Assembly (NCBI GenBank): GCA_910577045.1
Contig: CAJTLB010000006.1
Span: forward strand, 62,001 to 126,000
Direction: 5' to 3'
Source of the DNA: an uncultured Lachnospiraceae bacterium
Lineage (GTDB): Bacteria > Bacillota > Clostridia > Lachnospirales > Lachnospiraceae
Length of the DNA stretch: 64,000 bases
Shown: positions 44,216 through 53,471 of the stretch, piece by piece
Position numbering within the stretch: the first letter of the stretch is position 1
Layout: every line of letters starts with the position of its first letter
Translations under genes and position numbers: made by a program
Notes under the pieces: generated by a model
Databases searched by the model: none
Seen by the model: the letters and a program-made list of their open reading frames with translations, nothing else
What the model was told of the DNA's origin: nothing

Positions 44216-44863
44216 TTATTCTTGTACTGCCAATACCTCTTTTAATTCTTTAATAATCTTATTAATCCTTTCATACTCCATCTTCATGCTTACTTGGTTT
44301 ACTACCATACGGGCTGATAAAGGGCAAACCTCTTCTAAAACCTGCAGTCCATTTTCCTTTAATGTAGAACCTGTCTCCACAATATCCACAATAACCTCTG
44401 AAAGCCCCACAATAGGGGCAAGCTCAATGGAACCATTTAACTTAATAATTTCTACTGTCTGGTGTTTCCGGTTATAAAAATAATCTTTTGCAATATTGGG
44501 GTACTTTGTCGCTACCCGGATTAACTCATGATGTTTTAATAATTCCCGTGCTGATTCTGGCCCAGCCACACACATACGGCACGCCCCAAAACCCAAATCT
44601 AACACTTCATAAATCTGCCTGCCTTCTTCTAGCACAGTATCCCTTCCCACTATGCCAATATCTGCCGCCCCATACTCCACATAAGTAGGGACATCAGGAG
44701 CCTTTGATAAAAAAAACCGATATTTCAGCTCCTCATTCACAAAAATAAGTTTCCGTGAATGTTCATCCTTCATCTCCTCACAAGTAATCCCAATTTGTTC
44801 AAACATTTTCATGGACTTCTTAGCCAGCCGCCCTTTTGCAAGGGCAAAGGTTAAATATTTCAT
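44216..44863 (-). CDS. hisG: ATP phosphoribosyltransferase catalytic subunit HisG, short form
   Basis: HisG joins ATP and PRPP, the first committed step. The 215-aa protein is the short form: it starts LTFALAKGRLAKKSMKMFEQ, has DVPTYVEYGAADIGIVGRD and SIELAPIVGLSEVIVDIVETG, and lacks the C-terminal regulatory domain of long HisG. Short HisG needs HisZ, which is encoded at 49342-50556, separated by three unrelated genes. AAAGGAG precedes the ATG, and a good promoter is at 44889-44916. Confidence 0.96.
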   Translation of the reverse strand: MKYLTFALAKGRLAKKSMKMFEQIGITCEEMKDEHSRKLIFVNEELKYRFFLSKAPDVPTYVEYGAADIGIVGRDTVLEEGRQIYEVLDLGFGACRMCVAGPESARELLKHHELIRVATKYPNIAKDYFYNRKHQTVEIIKLNGSIELAPIVGLSEVIVDIVETGSTLKENGLQVLEEVCPLSARMVVNQVSMKMEYERINKIIKELKEVLAVQE

Positions 44864-44888
44864 AAAAATCTCCTTTCGGTTCCTTTCT

Positions 44889-44916
44889 ACTATACCACAT
44901 TTTGAGAAAATGTAAA
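44889..44916 (-). promoter_or_regulatory. Promoter of hisGDBA-IE
   Basis: On the minus strand TTTACA (44911-44916) and TATAGT (44889-44894) are 16 bases apart, with a TGG extension before the -10 box. The start would be about 20 bases before the hisG ATG, leaving no room for a leader peptide or T-box. A partial dyad (TACATTTT / AAAATGTGG) lies between the boxes. Confidence 0.65.
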
Positions 44917-44938
44917 CCTTTTTCCTTTAGTACTCTAC

Positions 44939-47188
44939 CTAAGTAAAGCATTTCCAAAATACTATTATTATCTTTCTTATCCCCTGATAGCACTTTTCTG
45001 TTTCTTTTACACAAAAAACTACCTTTTCTATTTCCTCTTCTTTTGGATGTACCTTTCCATAATAACTGTCCATATAAATCTGGAACATTTCTTTAAGCCC
45101 TGCCCCTTCAAACTGTGGTTTTATATAAAATACTCTTTCTTGATATTGTTTTATAGTTTCTTCTGCCTTATGCCCTATCCCAATCCCTTTTAAAAGCAAT
45201 AATTCATAAGAAAAAAGCTGTAATACTTTTTCTTCATTCCCAGCGGCTTGATACCTTTTTTTCCGCCTATATAGCCTAAAAGCACCAAAACCACAGACTA
45301 AAAACGGAAAGAAGCAAATACATCCTATACCCACTTGCCAAATAAAAAAAGTGATTTCTTGTATAAGGGGCGAAGATATCTCCTCTGCCTGTTCTATTTC
45401 CAATTCTAGGTTCTCTACTATCTCTTCTTTATCAGGCAAACCACTTTCTGGCTTTGGTTTTTTTGTTTCTTTTTGATATTCCCATGGAAGATTATGATAA
45501 TTAAAAAAACCCGCTGTTGGTTCAAATGAAACCCAGCCTACCCCTTCTATATATGCCTCTGGCCATGTATGGGCAAGATGGCTTTCGATTATATATTCCT
45601 GTTTTCCTTCCGAATACAACGGAACCATAAAGCCATTCATATAACGCGCTGGAATCCCCGCTGCCCTGCTTAATAACACAAAGGCAGAAGTAAAATAAGT
45701 ACAATACCCTTCTTTTGTTTCCAATAAAAACTCCATTATAGCATCCTTTTTTGGAATGGGCGGCGTCAGTGTATACTGGTATTCCTGTAAATATGCTTCA
45801 ATCTGTTGTAAGCCTTCATAATCGGTTTTTGCACTTGCTGTAATTTCCTTTGCAAGCCTTCCCATTTCTTCCCGCATATACTCTGGGATCTGCATATAAT
45901 CCCTATAAATTTGTTTTACACGCCCCGACAAAATAGCCTCAAAACCTATTTTAGGGACATATTCTCTTAGTTTTGGATAATTCTGTACAATATAAGCCGT
46001 AAATTCTGTATTATCCATTTGTACTTCCTGGTATTTTGCCCCTTCCCTCTGTTTAATAAATTCTTCTAATTTACCACTTCCATAATTTGGCACAATATAA
46101 CAGAAACTATAACTATCCCCTTCTTTTAAAGGATGAAAAGCCGTCACTTTATTCACTAAGCTAGTGTAATCTTCTATTTGCCGAAATTCATATGTTTTAT
46201 GTGGAAAAAACATATCCTTTGTATACATTCCTTGATAAGTAAGGGTTGCTACAGATTGTTTTATGTATGTGGTTATTTCATTGGTATAACCTAATTGGTA
46301 CAGCGCATATAACAATTCTAACATATCTATTTTAAGTTCCTGTTCCAATATAATACTATCTTCCCCACTTATAAAACTCCATGTATTATTTTCATAATGA
46401 TTTTGGATATTTCCAGCCAGATAAAGGTTCCCATAGGGCCCAGAAGACATCCGTATAGAAAGGGCTGGCTTATCTGAGGAAAGCAGGCTGCCCCCTACTA
46501 TCCCTTCCTCACTATACCCCGTAAATTGTATTGTAAAATCACTATTTCTATTGGTAACAAATAAGGAAAACTCTGTATAAAGAGAAACTGCCCCTTCCTG
46601 GATTTGTTTCCATGCCTGCTTTAACGCTGTAAATGGATACGGTTTTTGACTTACAGGCAATGCCAAAAGACAAATACATATGCCAAGTGGCAGCAAAAAA
46701 AAGCCTTCCAGCCGTTTTCTCTCCTCTTTTCCATAAAGCGAAACTCCCCCATACTCTATAAAAGAAAAGAGAAGGAGGTACATGATTGCTGCCACTCCCA
46801 CTTTATTTATTGCAAGCTCTTTTATAGCAGCAAATACTAAAAAAAGAAAGAGGGCTGGCATAACTATAATTATTTTACTTTCTATTAACAAAGCAAATAG
46901 CGTAAAACAAGGAATCAACAAAAGAAGTAACATTTCCTTTGAATATTCTTGGTACAGCCCTATCACCCATTCTCTTTTCCACACACCTAGCCCAAGAACA
47001 AATAACAAGATACAAGCAAACAGAAAATAACTTTCTTTTTTTCTTCGTATTTTCCTATAAAAATCCCAAAATATTATGGTACTTGCCCCATAAATACTAA
47101 AAAATACCAATTCTTGGTTACTAATTGGGACAACTAGCTGTAATAAAGAAAGTAAAACAATGAGCATAGCAATAATCTTACTTTTCAT
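44939..47188 (-). CDS. Transmembrane transglutaminase-like protein (TgpA/DUF3488-like)
   Basis: The 749-aa protein has about six N-terminal membrane segments (about 4-180), a long extracytoplasmic region with a transglutaminase core, and another membrane segment near 610-635 before a cytoplasmic tail. The core shows catalytic Cys in GYCTYFTSAFVLLSRAAGIP and His in LAHTWPEAY; the third residue, usually Asp in GWVxFDPT, reads GWVSFEPT. The ATG at 47188 overlaps the DUF58 stop in an ATGA, fixing the start. Together with MoxR and DUF58 it forms the widespread three-gene module whose biochemical role is unknown. It precedes hisG by 75 bp. Confidence 0.88.
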   Translation of the reverse strand: MKSKIIAMLIVLLSLLQLVVPISNQELVFFSIYGASTIIFWDFYRKIRRKKESYFLFACILLFVLGLGVWKREWVIGLYQEYSKEMLLLLLIPCFTLFALLIESKIIIVMPALFLFLVFAAIKELAINKVGVAAIMYLLLFSFIEYGGVSLYGKEERKRLEGFFLLPLGICICLLALPVSQKPYPFTALKQAWKQIQEGAVSLYTEFSLFVTNRNSDFTIQFTGYSEEGIVGGSLLSSDKPALSIRMSSGPYGNLYLAGNIQNHYENNTWSFISGEDSIILEQELKIDMLELLYALYQLGYTNEITTYIKQSVATLTYQGMYTKDMFFPHKTYEFRQIEDYTSLVNKVTAFHPLKEGDSYSFCYIVPNYGSGKLEEFIKQREGAKYQEVQMDNTEFTAYIVQNYPKLREYVPKIGFEAILSGRVKQIYRDYMQIPEYMREEMGRLAKEITASAKTDYEGLQQIEAYLQEYQYTLTPPIPKKDAIMEFLLETKEGYCTYFTSAFVLLSRAAGIPARYMNGFMVPLYSEGKQEYIIESHLAHTWPEAYIEGVGWVSFEPTAGFFNYHNLPWEYQKETKKPKPESGLPDKEEIVENLELEIEQAEEISSPLIQEITFFIWQVGIGCICFFPFLVCGFGAFRLYRRKKRYQAAGNEEKVLQLFSYELLLLKGIGIGHKAEETIKQYQERVFYIKPQFEGAGLKEMFQIYMDSYYGKVHPKEEEIEKVVFCVKETEKCYQGIRKIIIVFWKCFT

Positions 47189-48381
47189 TCCTTGGCCCTT
47201 CCCTCTAAAATTGGGCATGGTTCCTCTTTATAAGGAACCACAACAAATGGAAACGCTTGTGCAAATAGTTCTTTTAGTGGATGACACTGTTTTCCTTCCA
47301 TATAAAAAATAGTGGTTGCCACTCCGTTTTTTTGAAGGATATCCAACCTAGAAAATAATTCTTTTGAAAGTGTAGCCGTAAATAACATAAAATCCAAACT
47401 AACACTTGTTTTAGCAGCAGCAGATGCTGCTGCTATTGTCACAATTTCTTCCATTGGCAAAATAGACTGGAATTTCATGTCACAACAAAACGAATATAAT
47501 AATTCTATATCTGCATACGTTGCAAGTTCCATTATCCCACTACTTTCCATTCCATAAAAAAGCTGGGCCTGAATATGGTTCTTCCAAAAATACTTAGCAG
47601 TTGCCAATAATGCCTCTATTATTTTATCCTCTAACACCATTGCTTCCTCTGGAACTGCACAAATAGGCATAAAATCCACCAATAGCCCTACCCTATTTCT
47701 CTCTTCTTCTTTATATACTCTGGAAAACAGCTTTCCACTTGCTGCTGAAACTTTCCAGTGTACCATCCGCATAGAATCTCCTTCCACAAATTGCCTTACT
47801 TCACTATCCAAAATTTCCTGTTGGTTCCCTTTTCTTATTTTCCTTTCCTTCTCCTCTATATACATTGGCTGGTAAACAAAATTTTCTAATTCTACTATCC
47901 TTGGGTTTACTTTCATTTCAATCTTAGTCTGGATTGGATAGGTAATAGAAAATAAAGAAAAATAATCTGTTACTTTTGCATGGGAAATCCCAACTGGGTA
48001 CTCCCCACGGCATAAACAGGTAAGATATGTTGTCCTCTCTATTTTTTCACCAGGAGATAAACAATAACATCTCGCCCTATCCACATTCCCTACATTAGAA
48101 TAATCTTTAAAAAATTCTACACTTACCCTAAAATATGGAAGCCAATCCTCATTCGCAAGCTGAAATTGATAAAGGACTTTTTCCTTTTTTACCACTGTTT
48201 TATGCTCCAGCTTTTGATAAATGCAAAACCGGATATATACATAACAAACATAACAAGCCGAAAATACTGGTATGAAAAGTGTGCTGTAAAACAAAAGATA
48301 GGCAGCAGTGCCGCCCCGCATGCCCACTAAAACCCCTGATCCAATTATACAAAAAAGCAAGATTAATCGGTTTTTCCACAT
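47185..48381 (-). CDS. DUF58 domain protein
   Basis: The 398-aa protein has two N-terminal membrane segments (about 5-50), a beta-rich region and the DUF58 motif RQFVEGDSMRMVHWKVSAAS (about 190-210) followed by a von-Willebrand-A-like part with LLVDFMPI. DUF58 proteins are thought to be client adaptors for MoxR ATPases. AGGAGG lies before the ATG, which overlaps the moxR end by 19 bp; the stop overlaps the transglutaminase start by 4 bp. Three-gene coupling is thus very tight. Confidence 0.9.
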   Translation of the reverse strand: MWKNRLILLFCIIGSGVLVGMRGGTAAYLLFYSTLFIPVFSACYVCYVYIRFCIYQKLEHKTVVKKEKVLYQFQLANEDWLPYFRVSVEFFKDYSNVGNVDRARCYCLSPGEKIERTTYLTCLCRGEYPVGISHAKVTDYFSLFSITYPIQTKIEMKVNPRIVELENFVYQPMYIEEKERKIRKGNQQEILDSEVRQFVEGDSMRMVHWKVSAASGKLFSRVYKEEERNRVGLLVDFMPICAVPEEAMVLEDKIIEALLATAKYFWKNHIQAQLFYGMESSGIMELATYADIELLYSFCCDMKFQSILPMEEIVTIAAASAAAKTSVSLDFMLFTATLSKELFSRLDILQKNGVATTIFYMEGKQCHPLKELFAQAFPFVVVPYKEEPCPILEGRAKE

Positions 48382-49328
48382 AATGCCTCCTTAGAAAGCA
48401 CAGGGACAGGAATATGTAATAAAATCTCTTTTAATACCTTATCTGCCGTTAATTTTTTTACCCGGGCTTCCACCGATACCATAATACGATGGCAAAGCAC
48501 TGGTGCCGCTATCTCTTTCACATCATCTGGAAGTACATAATTCCTGCCAGATAAATAAGCACAGCCTTGCGCTGCCCGCAATAAAAAAAGAGTAGCACGC
48601 GGGCTTGCGCCCAAAGAAATGGTATCCTGTTTCCGCGTTTCTTCTACAATAGAAACAATATAGTCTACAATATCAGGATGGATAAACTGCCTTTCTACTT
48701 CCTGTTGCATCCCTTGGATTATTTCCTGGTTTATCAATGGCTCTAAGTCGGTTTGGTACTTTGCATCCAAATAGTCCTTTGCCATAATCCTTTCATGCTC
48801 CCTATCAGGGTATCCTAAAGACAACCGCATAAAAAAACGATCCAATTGGGCCTCTGGAAGTTGGTAAGTACCCAAAAAATCAATTGGGTTTTGTGTGGCA
48901 ATTACCATAAATGGCGTTGGCAAAGGATAAATTGTCCCATCCACGCTCACTTGCCCCTCTGCCATCGCCTCTAATAAGCTTGCTTGTGTCTTAGGCGATG
49001 TCCGGTTAATTTCATCTGCTAAAATAATTTGGTTCATAATCGGCCCGCTTCGATAAGAAAATTCCCCTGAATCCATATGGTAAATTGATACGCCAGTAAT
49101 ATCAGAAGGCAGTGTATCAGGAGTAAACTGTATCCTCCCAAAACTTAAATCCATGGTTTTTGCCAATGCTACTGCTAATGTTGTTTTCCCAACTCCCGGG
49201 ACATCTTCTAAAAGTACATGCCCTTTTGAAAGCAGCGCTATTATAAGCAGGCGTATTTGCTGCTCTTTTCCCAAAATCCTCTGGTTTAACCGTTCCATAA
49301 CCTTATCCACATACTTCTGATAATCCAT
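48363..49328 (-). CDS. MoxR-family AAA+ ATPase
   Basis: The 321-aa ATPase has Walker A EDVPGVGKTT (41-50), Walker B IILADEINRTSPKTQ and sensor motifs TQNPIDFLGTYQLPEAQLDRF. MoxR proteins are chaperone-like ATPases linked to maturation of secreted or surface proteins. The frame is open to 49415 inside hisZ; the ATG at 49328 has AGGGGG upstream and the usual family start. It follows hisZ by 13 bp, so hisZ and this module are probably one transcript. Confidence 0.95.
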   Translation of the reverse strand: MDYQKYVDKVMERLNQRILGKEQQIRLLIIALLSKGHVLLEDVPGVGKTTLAVALAKTMDLSFGRIQFTPDTLPSDITGVSIYHMDSGEFSYRSGPIMNQIILADEINRTSPKTQASLLEAMAEGQVSVDGTIYPLPTPFMVIATQNPIDFLGTYQLPEAQLDRFFMRLSLGYPDREHERIMAKDYLDAKYQTDLEPLINQEIIQGMQQEVERQFIHPDIVDYIVSIVEETRKQDTISLGASPRATLFLLRAAQGCAYLSGRNYVLPDDVKEIAAPVLCHRIMVSVEARVKKLTADKVLKEILLHIPVPVLSKEALCGKTD

Positions 49329-49341
49329 GTTTCCCCCTTCT

Positions 49342-50556
49342 TTATCCAAGTGGATAAACCACAGGTGTGCCGCCAGACAAATAATACAGTTCTTTCCTAG
49401 AAAGTTTTGTGGCATATTGTAAATATTCTTCTAATTTTATTTCTGGGTCTTTTTGTATTAATTCTACTGTAATCCCTTGCTTCTGGTAGTTTGCTGCAAA
49501 TAAGACTGCATCCATCTGTACCTCTGGCTGATAAAGCAGAAAAATCCCCTCTGCCTGTTTTTCTGGCAATAACTTCTGGCGGGAAAGGGCTGTAATAAGC
49601 TGGTCGATATTAATCGCAAACCCAATAGAAGCCGCCTGTTTCCCAAACTGTTGCAACAAACTGTCATAACGTCCCCCTGTTACAACCATCTCTCCTGTCC
49701 CATAAGTATATGCTTTAAAAATAACCCCTGTATAATATTTATATTTCCCTAACATCCCCAGTTCAAAAGATACATACTGCTCTAAATGGCATGCCTTTAA
49801 AATCTCATAAACCTGTTCCAAACGGTTAATTGCTTCCAAAGAACGGGAGTTCCTGGCAAGCACTTTTGCCTCAGAAAGTTTTTCTGCTGTCCCAAATAAC
49901 TCTTGAAGCTTTAAAATCCGGTTCCTTTTTTCTTCTTCAATGCCTGCTTCCAATAAAAGTTCTTCTACGCCAAAAAAATTTTTTCTTTCTATTAAATCCC
50001 GGATTTTTATCTGGACATCTTCCTCTATGCCAGCTTCTTCCATTAGCCCCCTAAAAAATTCTACCTCTCCTAGTTCTACCTGGAATTTTGTAAGCCCTGC
50101 CTCTAACATGCAGCGAATAATAATTGCTATCATTTCCCCATCGGCAACAGGTGTATTTGCACCTATTAACTCACAGCCCAATTGTGTAGTTTCTTTTAAC
50201 CTGCCTTGGTAACTTGAATTATTAATAAATGTATTCCCCATATAACAGAAACGAAGCGGCATTTTTTCATCCATATAATATTTTGCTGCGCAACGGGCAA
50301 TCGATGGTGTAATATCTGGCCGCAATACTAATGTATTCCCTTCTCTGTCAATAAACTTAAACATCTCTTTTGAAATCACACTTCCACGTTCTTTATTAAA
50401 AATATCAAAAAACTCAAAGGTAGGCGTTTGTATATCACGATACCCGTATGTTCGGATTAAGCTATGGAGCTTATCCTGTATTACCAGTTTCCTTTCACAT
50501 TCTAGGTTATAAATATCACGCACTCCCTCTGGCGTATGTAATAATTGATTTTTCAT
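49342..50556 (-). CDS. hisZ: ATP phosphoribosyltransferase regulatory subunit HisZ
   Basis: HisZ is a catalytically inactive histidyl-tRNA-synthetase-like protein that activates short HisG and mediates histidine feedback. The 404-aa protein has TPEGVRDIYNLECERK, TPTFEFFDIF, motif-2-like LRPDITPSIARCAAKYY and GGRYDSLLQQFGKQAASIGFA. It is shorter than HisS and lacks its anticodon-binding length, and the nearby short hisG supports HisZ. The ATG at 50556 is chosen over one at 50571 because GAGGGA lies upstream. It starts 11 bp after recU. Confidence 0.92.
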   Translation of the reverse strand: MKNQLLHTPEGVRDIYNLECERKLVIQDKLHSLIRTYGYRDIQTPTFEFFDIFNKERGSVISKEMFKFIDREGNTLVLRPDITPSIARCAAKYYMDEKMPLRFCYMGNTFINNSSYQGRLKETTQLGCELIGANTPVADGEMIAIIIRCMLEAGLTKFQVELGEVEFFRGLMEEAGIEEDVQIKIRDLIERKNFFGVEELLLEAGIEEEKRNRILKLQELFGTAEKLSEAKVLARNSRSLEAINRLEQVYEILKACHLEQYVSFELGMLGKYKYYTGVIFKAYTYGTGEMVVTGGRYDSLLQQFGKQAASIGFAINIDQLITALSRQKLLPEKQAEGIFLLYQPEVQMDAVLFAANYQKQGITVELIQKDPEIKLEEYLQYATKLSRKELYYLSGGTPVVYPLG

Positions 50557-50567
50557 GCTTGTTTCCC

Positions 50568-51122
50568 TCATTTCTTTTCATAGATTTTTTCATCCCGGCT
50601 ATCCAAATCCCTTTGTATAGCCGGGAGATAATGCACACAGGCAGCTCCCTCCGAATAAATACGGTAACTTTTATCTAACTCTTCATACGTAAAACTTTTC
50701 CGTATCCCTTCCTTTGCCCTTTTATAAAACTCCTTCATCTGTATAAAAGGAAGGTAATACATTTCATCCCGTTTTGTATAGGATAATAGCAAAAAAGCCA
50801 CACCGCCCTGCCTTTCAAATTCTTCCATAAAATCCATTTGGTGTTTATGTACATTAGCAATGGGAAACGTATCCTTTGCACATTCCTTTGCATCAAAACA
50901 AACTGGTATCCCTTGGACTGTGCCAATATAATCCACTGTACTTTTTTGGTCAAAATATGCTAATGTAATATGCCTTGTTTCCTTTTCAATCTGAATTGGC
51001 TTAATTGGAGTCGGTATTTTCTGGATTAAGGCAAGATGTTTCTCTTTATATAAATCATTTGTATAATTAATCATTTCCTCTAATGCTGAACCCCTTAACC
51101 CTCTGGAATTCCATGTTGCCAT
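50568..51122 (-). CDS. recU: Holliday junction resolvase RecU
   Basis: RecU resolves four-way DNA junctions in Firmicutes. The 184-aa protein begins MATWNSRGLRGSALEEMINY, typical of RecU, and carries the nuclease core with Asp in STVDYIG, and FDAKEC (the E/D-x-K element), then HKHQMDFMEEFERQGGVAF. Length is slightly below the Bacillus protein (about 200). No pbp gene follows as in Bacillus; instead hisZ does. GGAGAA precedes the ATG, which overlaps the RluA-type gene by 28 bp. Confidence 0.93.
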   Translation of the reverse strand: MATWNSRGLRGSALEEMINYTNDLYKEKHLALIQKIPTPIKPIQIEKETRHITLAYFDQKSTVDYIGTVQGIPVCFDAKECAKDTFPIANVHKHQMDFMEEFERQGGVAFLLLSYTKRDEMYYLPFIQMKEFYKRAKEGIRKSFTYEELDKSYRIYSEGAACVHYLPAIQRDLDSRDEKIYEKK

Positions 51123-52090
51123 TTAATTTTCTCCCCTTCCATTACCTGAAAAAATAAATCTGGCAAAGGTGCTTTTACTACAAGCCCAGACAAATAAGAA
51201 AGCTCCCCTAAAAACGGCGGAAGGACAAGTTTGTAAGAGTGTAGAAGCTGGGACATCACTTGGTACTTCTTCTTATAATAACGGTTTAACTGTATATCCC
51301 CATATTTCCCATCTCCAATAATTGGGTTCCCTATAGAAGCCAAATGTGCACGGATTTGATGGGATCGCCCTGTAATTAGTTTTACTTTTAACAATGTTAC
51401 TTCCCCATTCGATGCCAGCGGGGCATACAATGTCCGAATTGGCAAATCTTCTTCTGACTGAGCCTGTTTTTTTATTGTTACTTGGTTTATATATGGATTC
51501 TTTGATAAAAACCCTTCCAAAAGTTCTTCTTCCTTTTTCTCACCTTTTACCATACATAAATAATATTTTTCTATGCTCCTGTCTTTAAATACCTCTGACA
51601 GCCCCTGCAACCCCAAAAGCGATTTCCCTGCTGCTAGAATCCCTGTAGTATTCCTATCTAACCGGTTACAGACAGAAGGAGAAAAACTTTTTAAATCCTC
51701 CTTACTTATCTCCCCTTTTTCTAATAAATAAGAAAGTACCATTTCTGTTATAGAAATATCCGAAGTTTTTGCCTTTTGTGATAAGACTCCAACAGGCTTA
51801 TTTAAAAAAAGCACATTAGCATCTTCATATAAGATATCTAATTTATTTTCTACAATCTCTATCTTTTTTTCCTTTATAAACTTTTCTATTGTTTCCTCTG
51901 AAAGGTATAAGACAATTTGATCCCCATAAGACAACACCTCAGAACCAACTGCCTTTTTTCCATTTAAAACAATATTCTTCTTCCTTAACATTTTATACAA
52001 AAAACTTTTTGGCGCCATATTCAAATACTTTGCCAAGAGCTTGTCCAAACGTTGCCCTTTTTCATTCTCTTTTACAATTAGAGTCCGCAT
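51095..52090 (-). CDS. RluA-family pseudouridine synthase
   Basis: The 331-aa protein has an N-terminal S4-like RNA-binding domain (about 10-60, QRLDKLLAKYLNMAPKSFLY) and a synthase domain with the catalytic Asp in CNRLDRNTTGI and the TGRSHQIRAHLASIGNPIIGD motif. This suits the RluC/RluD type acting on 23S rRNA, but the target uridine cannot be told from sequence. AGGAAGG precedes the ATG. It overlaps recU by 28 bp. Confidence 0.93.
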   Translation of the reverse strand: MRTLIVKENEKGQRLDKLLAKYLNMAPKSFLYKMLRKKNIVLNGKKAVGSEVLSYGDQIVLYLSEETIEKFIKEKKIEIVENKLDILYEDANVLFLNKPVGVLSQKAKTSDISITEMVLSYLLEKGEISKEDLKSFSPSVCNRLDRNTTGILAAGKSLLGLQGLSEVFKDRSIEKYYLCMVKGEKKEEELLEGFLSKNPYINQVTIKKQAQSEEDLPIRTLYAPLASNGEVTLLKVKLITGRSHQIRAHLASIGNPIIGDGKYGDIQLNRYYKKKYQVMSQLLHSYKLVLPPFLGELSYLSGLVVKAPLPDLFFQVMEGEKIKWQHGIPEG

Positions 52091-52119
52091 CCTGCCTTCC
52101 TTCCTGCTTTTCTATCCTC

Positions 52120-52689
52120 TTACATAATTAACGTAAGAAGTAGCTGTGCTGTCCTTTCGTCACGGACTTCTTGTTTTTCTTCTACCTCAAGGGCAGCAAT
52201 CTCTTGGATACGCCTTAAAAATCTGGTTTTATCTGTAAAAATTTTAATATTTGCTTTTACTCCATTTTTTTTCAACATATTGCCCAAATATTCTTGTGCA
52301 AATATTGTGTCATATTTGGGCTGGCTCGCATAACCACAGACATTCCCGCCACGTATTACTACAAAATCCGTTGGCAGCACTTTTTTCTCAGTAGAAAATA
52401 ATACGTCTGTATAAAAAATAGCATCTCCGCAATTTTGTTGTACTAAGTCAAAATCTTCTTTAGTTTGGGAATGATGCGGGAATATAATAAAAAATGTGGC
52501 AGCAAACTTTGCAGCAGGAAGCACCCCTAAAATTGCTACCATTGTTAAAAGATTTTCTTTTGTCCCCGTTGAAATATAACCAGTTATTAGTAAAGCAAAC
52601 ACTAATAAAAAACAACCCACACTAAGAAGCCCCAACTGTAATTTCCTTTTTTTTATATATTCAAACTGTCCTTTGTATATCCTTCTCAT
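52120..52689 (-). CDS. Two-helix membrane protein of unknown function
   Basis: The 189-aa protein has two adjacent membrane helices (about 20-40 and 47-70) and a cytoplasmic domain with DFVVIRGGNVCGYASQPKYD and an EYLGNMLKKNG segment. I do not recognise the family. The C-terminal domain could be a degenerate nuclease or transferase fold, but no motif supports this. The ATG at 52689 has AAGGGA upstream. It lies between the SDR gene (23 bp) and the RluA-type gene. Confidence 0.75.
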   Translation of the reverse strand: MRRIYKGQFEYIKKRKLQLGLLSVGCFLLVFALLITGYISTGTKENLLTMVAILGVLPAAKFAATFFIIFPHHSQTKEDFDLVQQNCGDAIFYTDVLFSTEKKVLPTDFVVIRGGNVCGYASQPKYDTIFAQEYLGNMLKKNGVKANIKIFTDKTRFLRRIQEIAALEVEEKQEVRDERTAQLLLTLIM

Positions 52690-52712
52690 ATTTATCCCTT
52701 CTTTTAGTACCA

Positions 52713-53471
52713 TTAGAAAAATTTTAATAGCACATCATGTGGGAGCAATTTGGAAAGTACCCAAAACCCTTTCATAGTAAACCCATATACTGACATGCTT
52801 TTTCCCATAAGTGAATCCTTCCATGCTTTTTGTACTACTTTTTCTGGATTTGCCATAACCAGCTTTTTATAAAGCGGAAGTGTCCCTGTCTGTTCCGCCA
52901 ACTCAAAAAATTCTGTTTTTACAGGCCCTGGGCACACGGCTGTTACTTTTATCTGTGTATGGGATAATTCCCGGTTTAATGCCCTTGAAAAACTTAACAC
53001 ATAAGATTTTGTCGCCGCATATACAGAAAAACCTGGCTGTGGAAGAAATGCTGCAGAAGAAGCTAATTCAATAATACGGGACTTTTTTGCCATATAAGGC
53101 AGTACCATCTTTGTAATTTTAGTAAGGGCCAGGCAATTTACCTCAACCATGGAAATTTGGTCAGATAAAGAAAGCTTAGAAATTGTCCCAATTTTACCAA
53201 AGCCAGCACAATTAATCAACCATTTTACCATGGGGCTCTTTTCTTTTAATAAATAGCTTAAAATCCCATATGACTCTGTTTTGGCGATATCCATTTCTAT
53301 TGGGACTAGCTTTGTACTAACTTTTTTTGCAAGTTCTTTTAACCGTTCTCCTCTTCTTGCAATAACCCATATTTCATCTAACGCCATCATTTCTTTATCT
53401 AAAAGCCGCACAAATTCTCTTCCCATACCAGAAGAAGCCCCTGTTACTATTGCAATTTTTAATTTGCTCAT
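52713..53471 (-). CDS. SDR-family NAD(P)-dependent oxidoreductase
   Basis: The 252-aa short-chain dehydrogenase has the cofactor motif VTGASSGMGREF (about 8-19), NCAGFG, and the catalytic Tyr-x3-Lys in YAATKSY followed by VCPGPVKTEF. It resembles the YqjQ/DltE-like group, with unknown substrate. The ATG at 53471 overlaps the YgiQ-gene stop in ATGA; a longer open frame upstream is the C-terminal tail of that gene in another frame. Confidence 0.93.
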   Translation of the reverse strand: MSKLKIAIVTGASSGMGREFVRLLDKEMMALDEIWVIARRGERLKELAKKVSTKLVPIEMDIAKTESYGILSYLLKEKSPMVKWLINCAGFGKIGTISKLSLSDQISMVEVNCLALTKITKMVLPYMAKKSRIIELASSAAFLPQPGFSVYAATKSYVLSFSRALNRELSHTQIKVTAVCPGPVKTEFFELAEQTGTLPLYKKLVMANPEKVVQKAWKDSLMGKSMSVYGFTMKGFWVLSKLLPHDVLLKFF

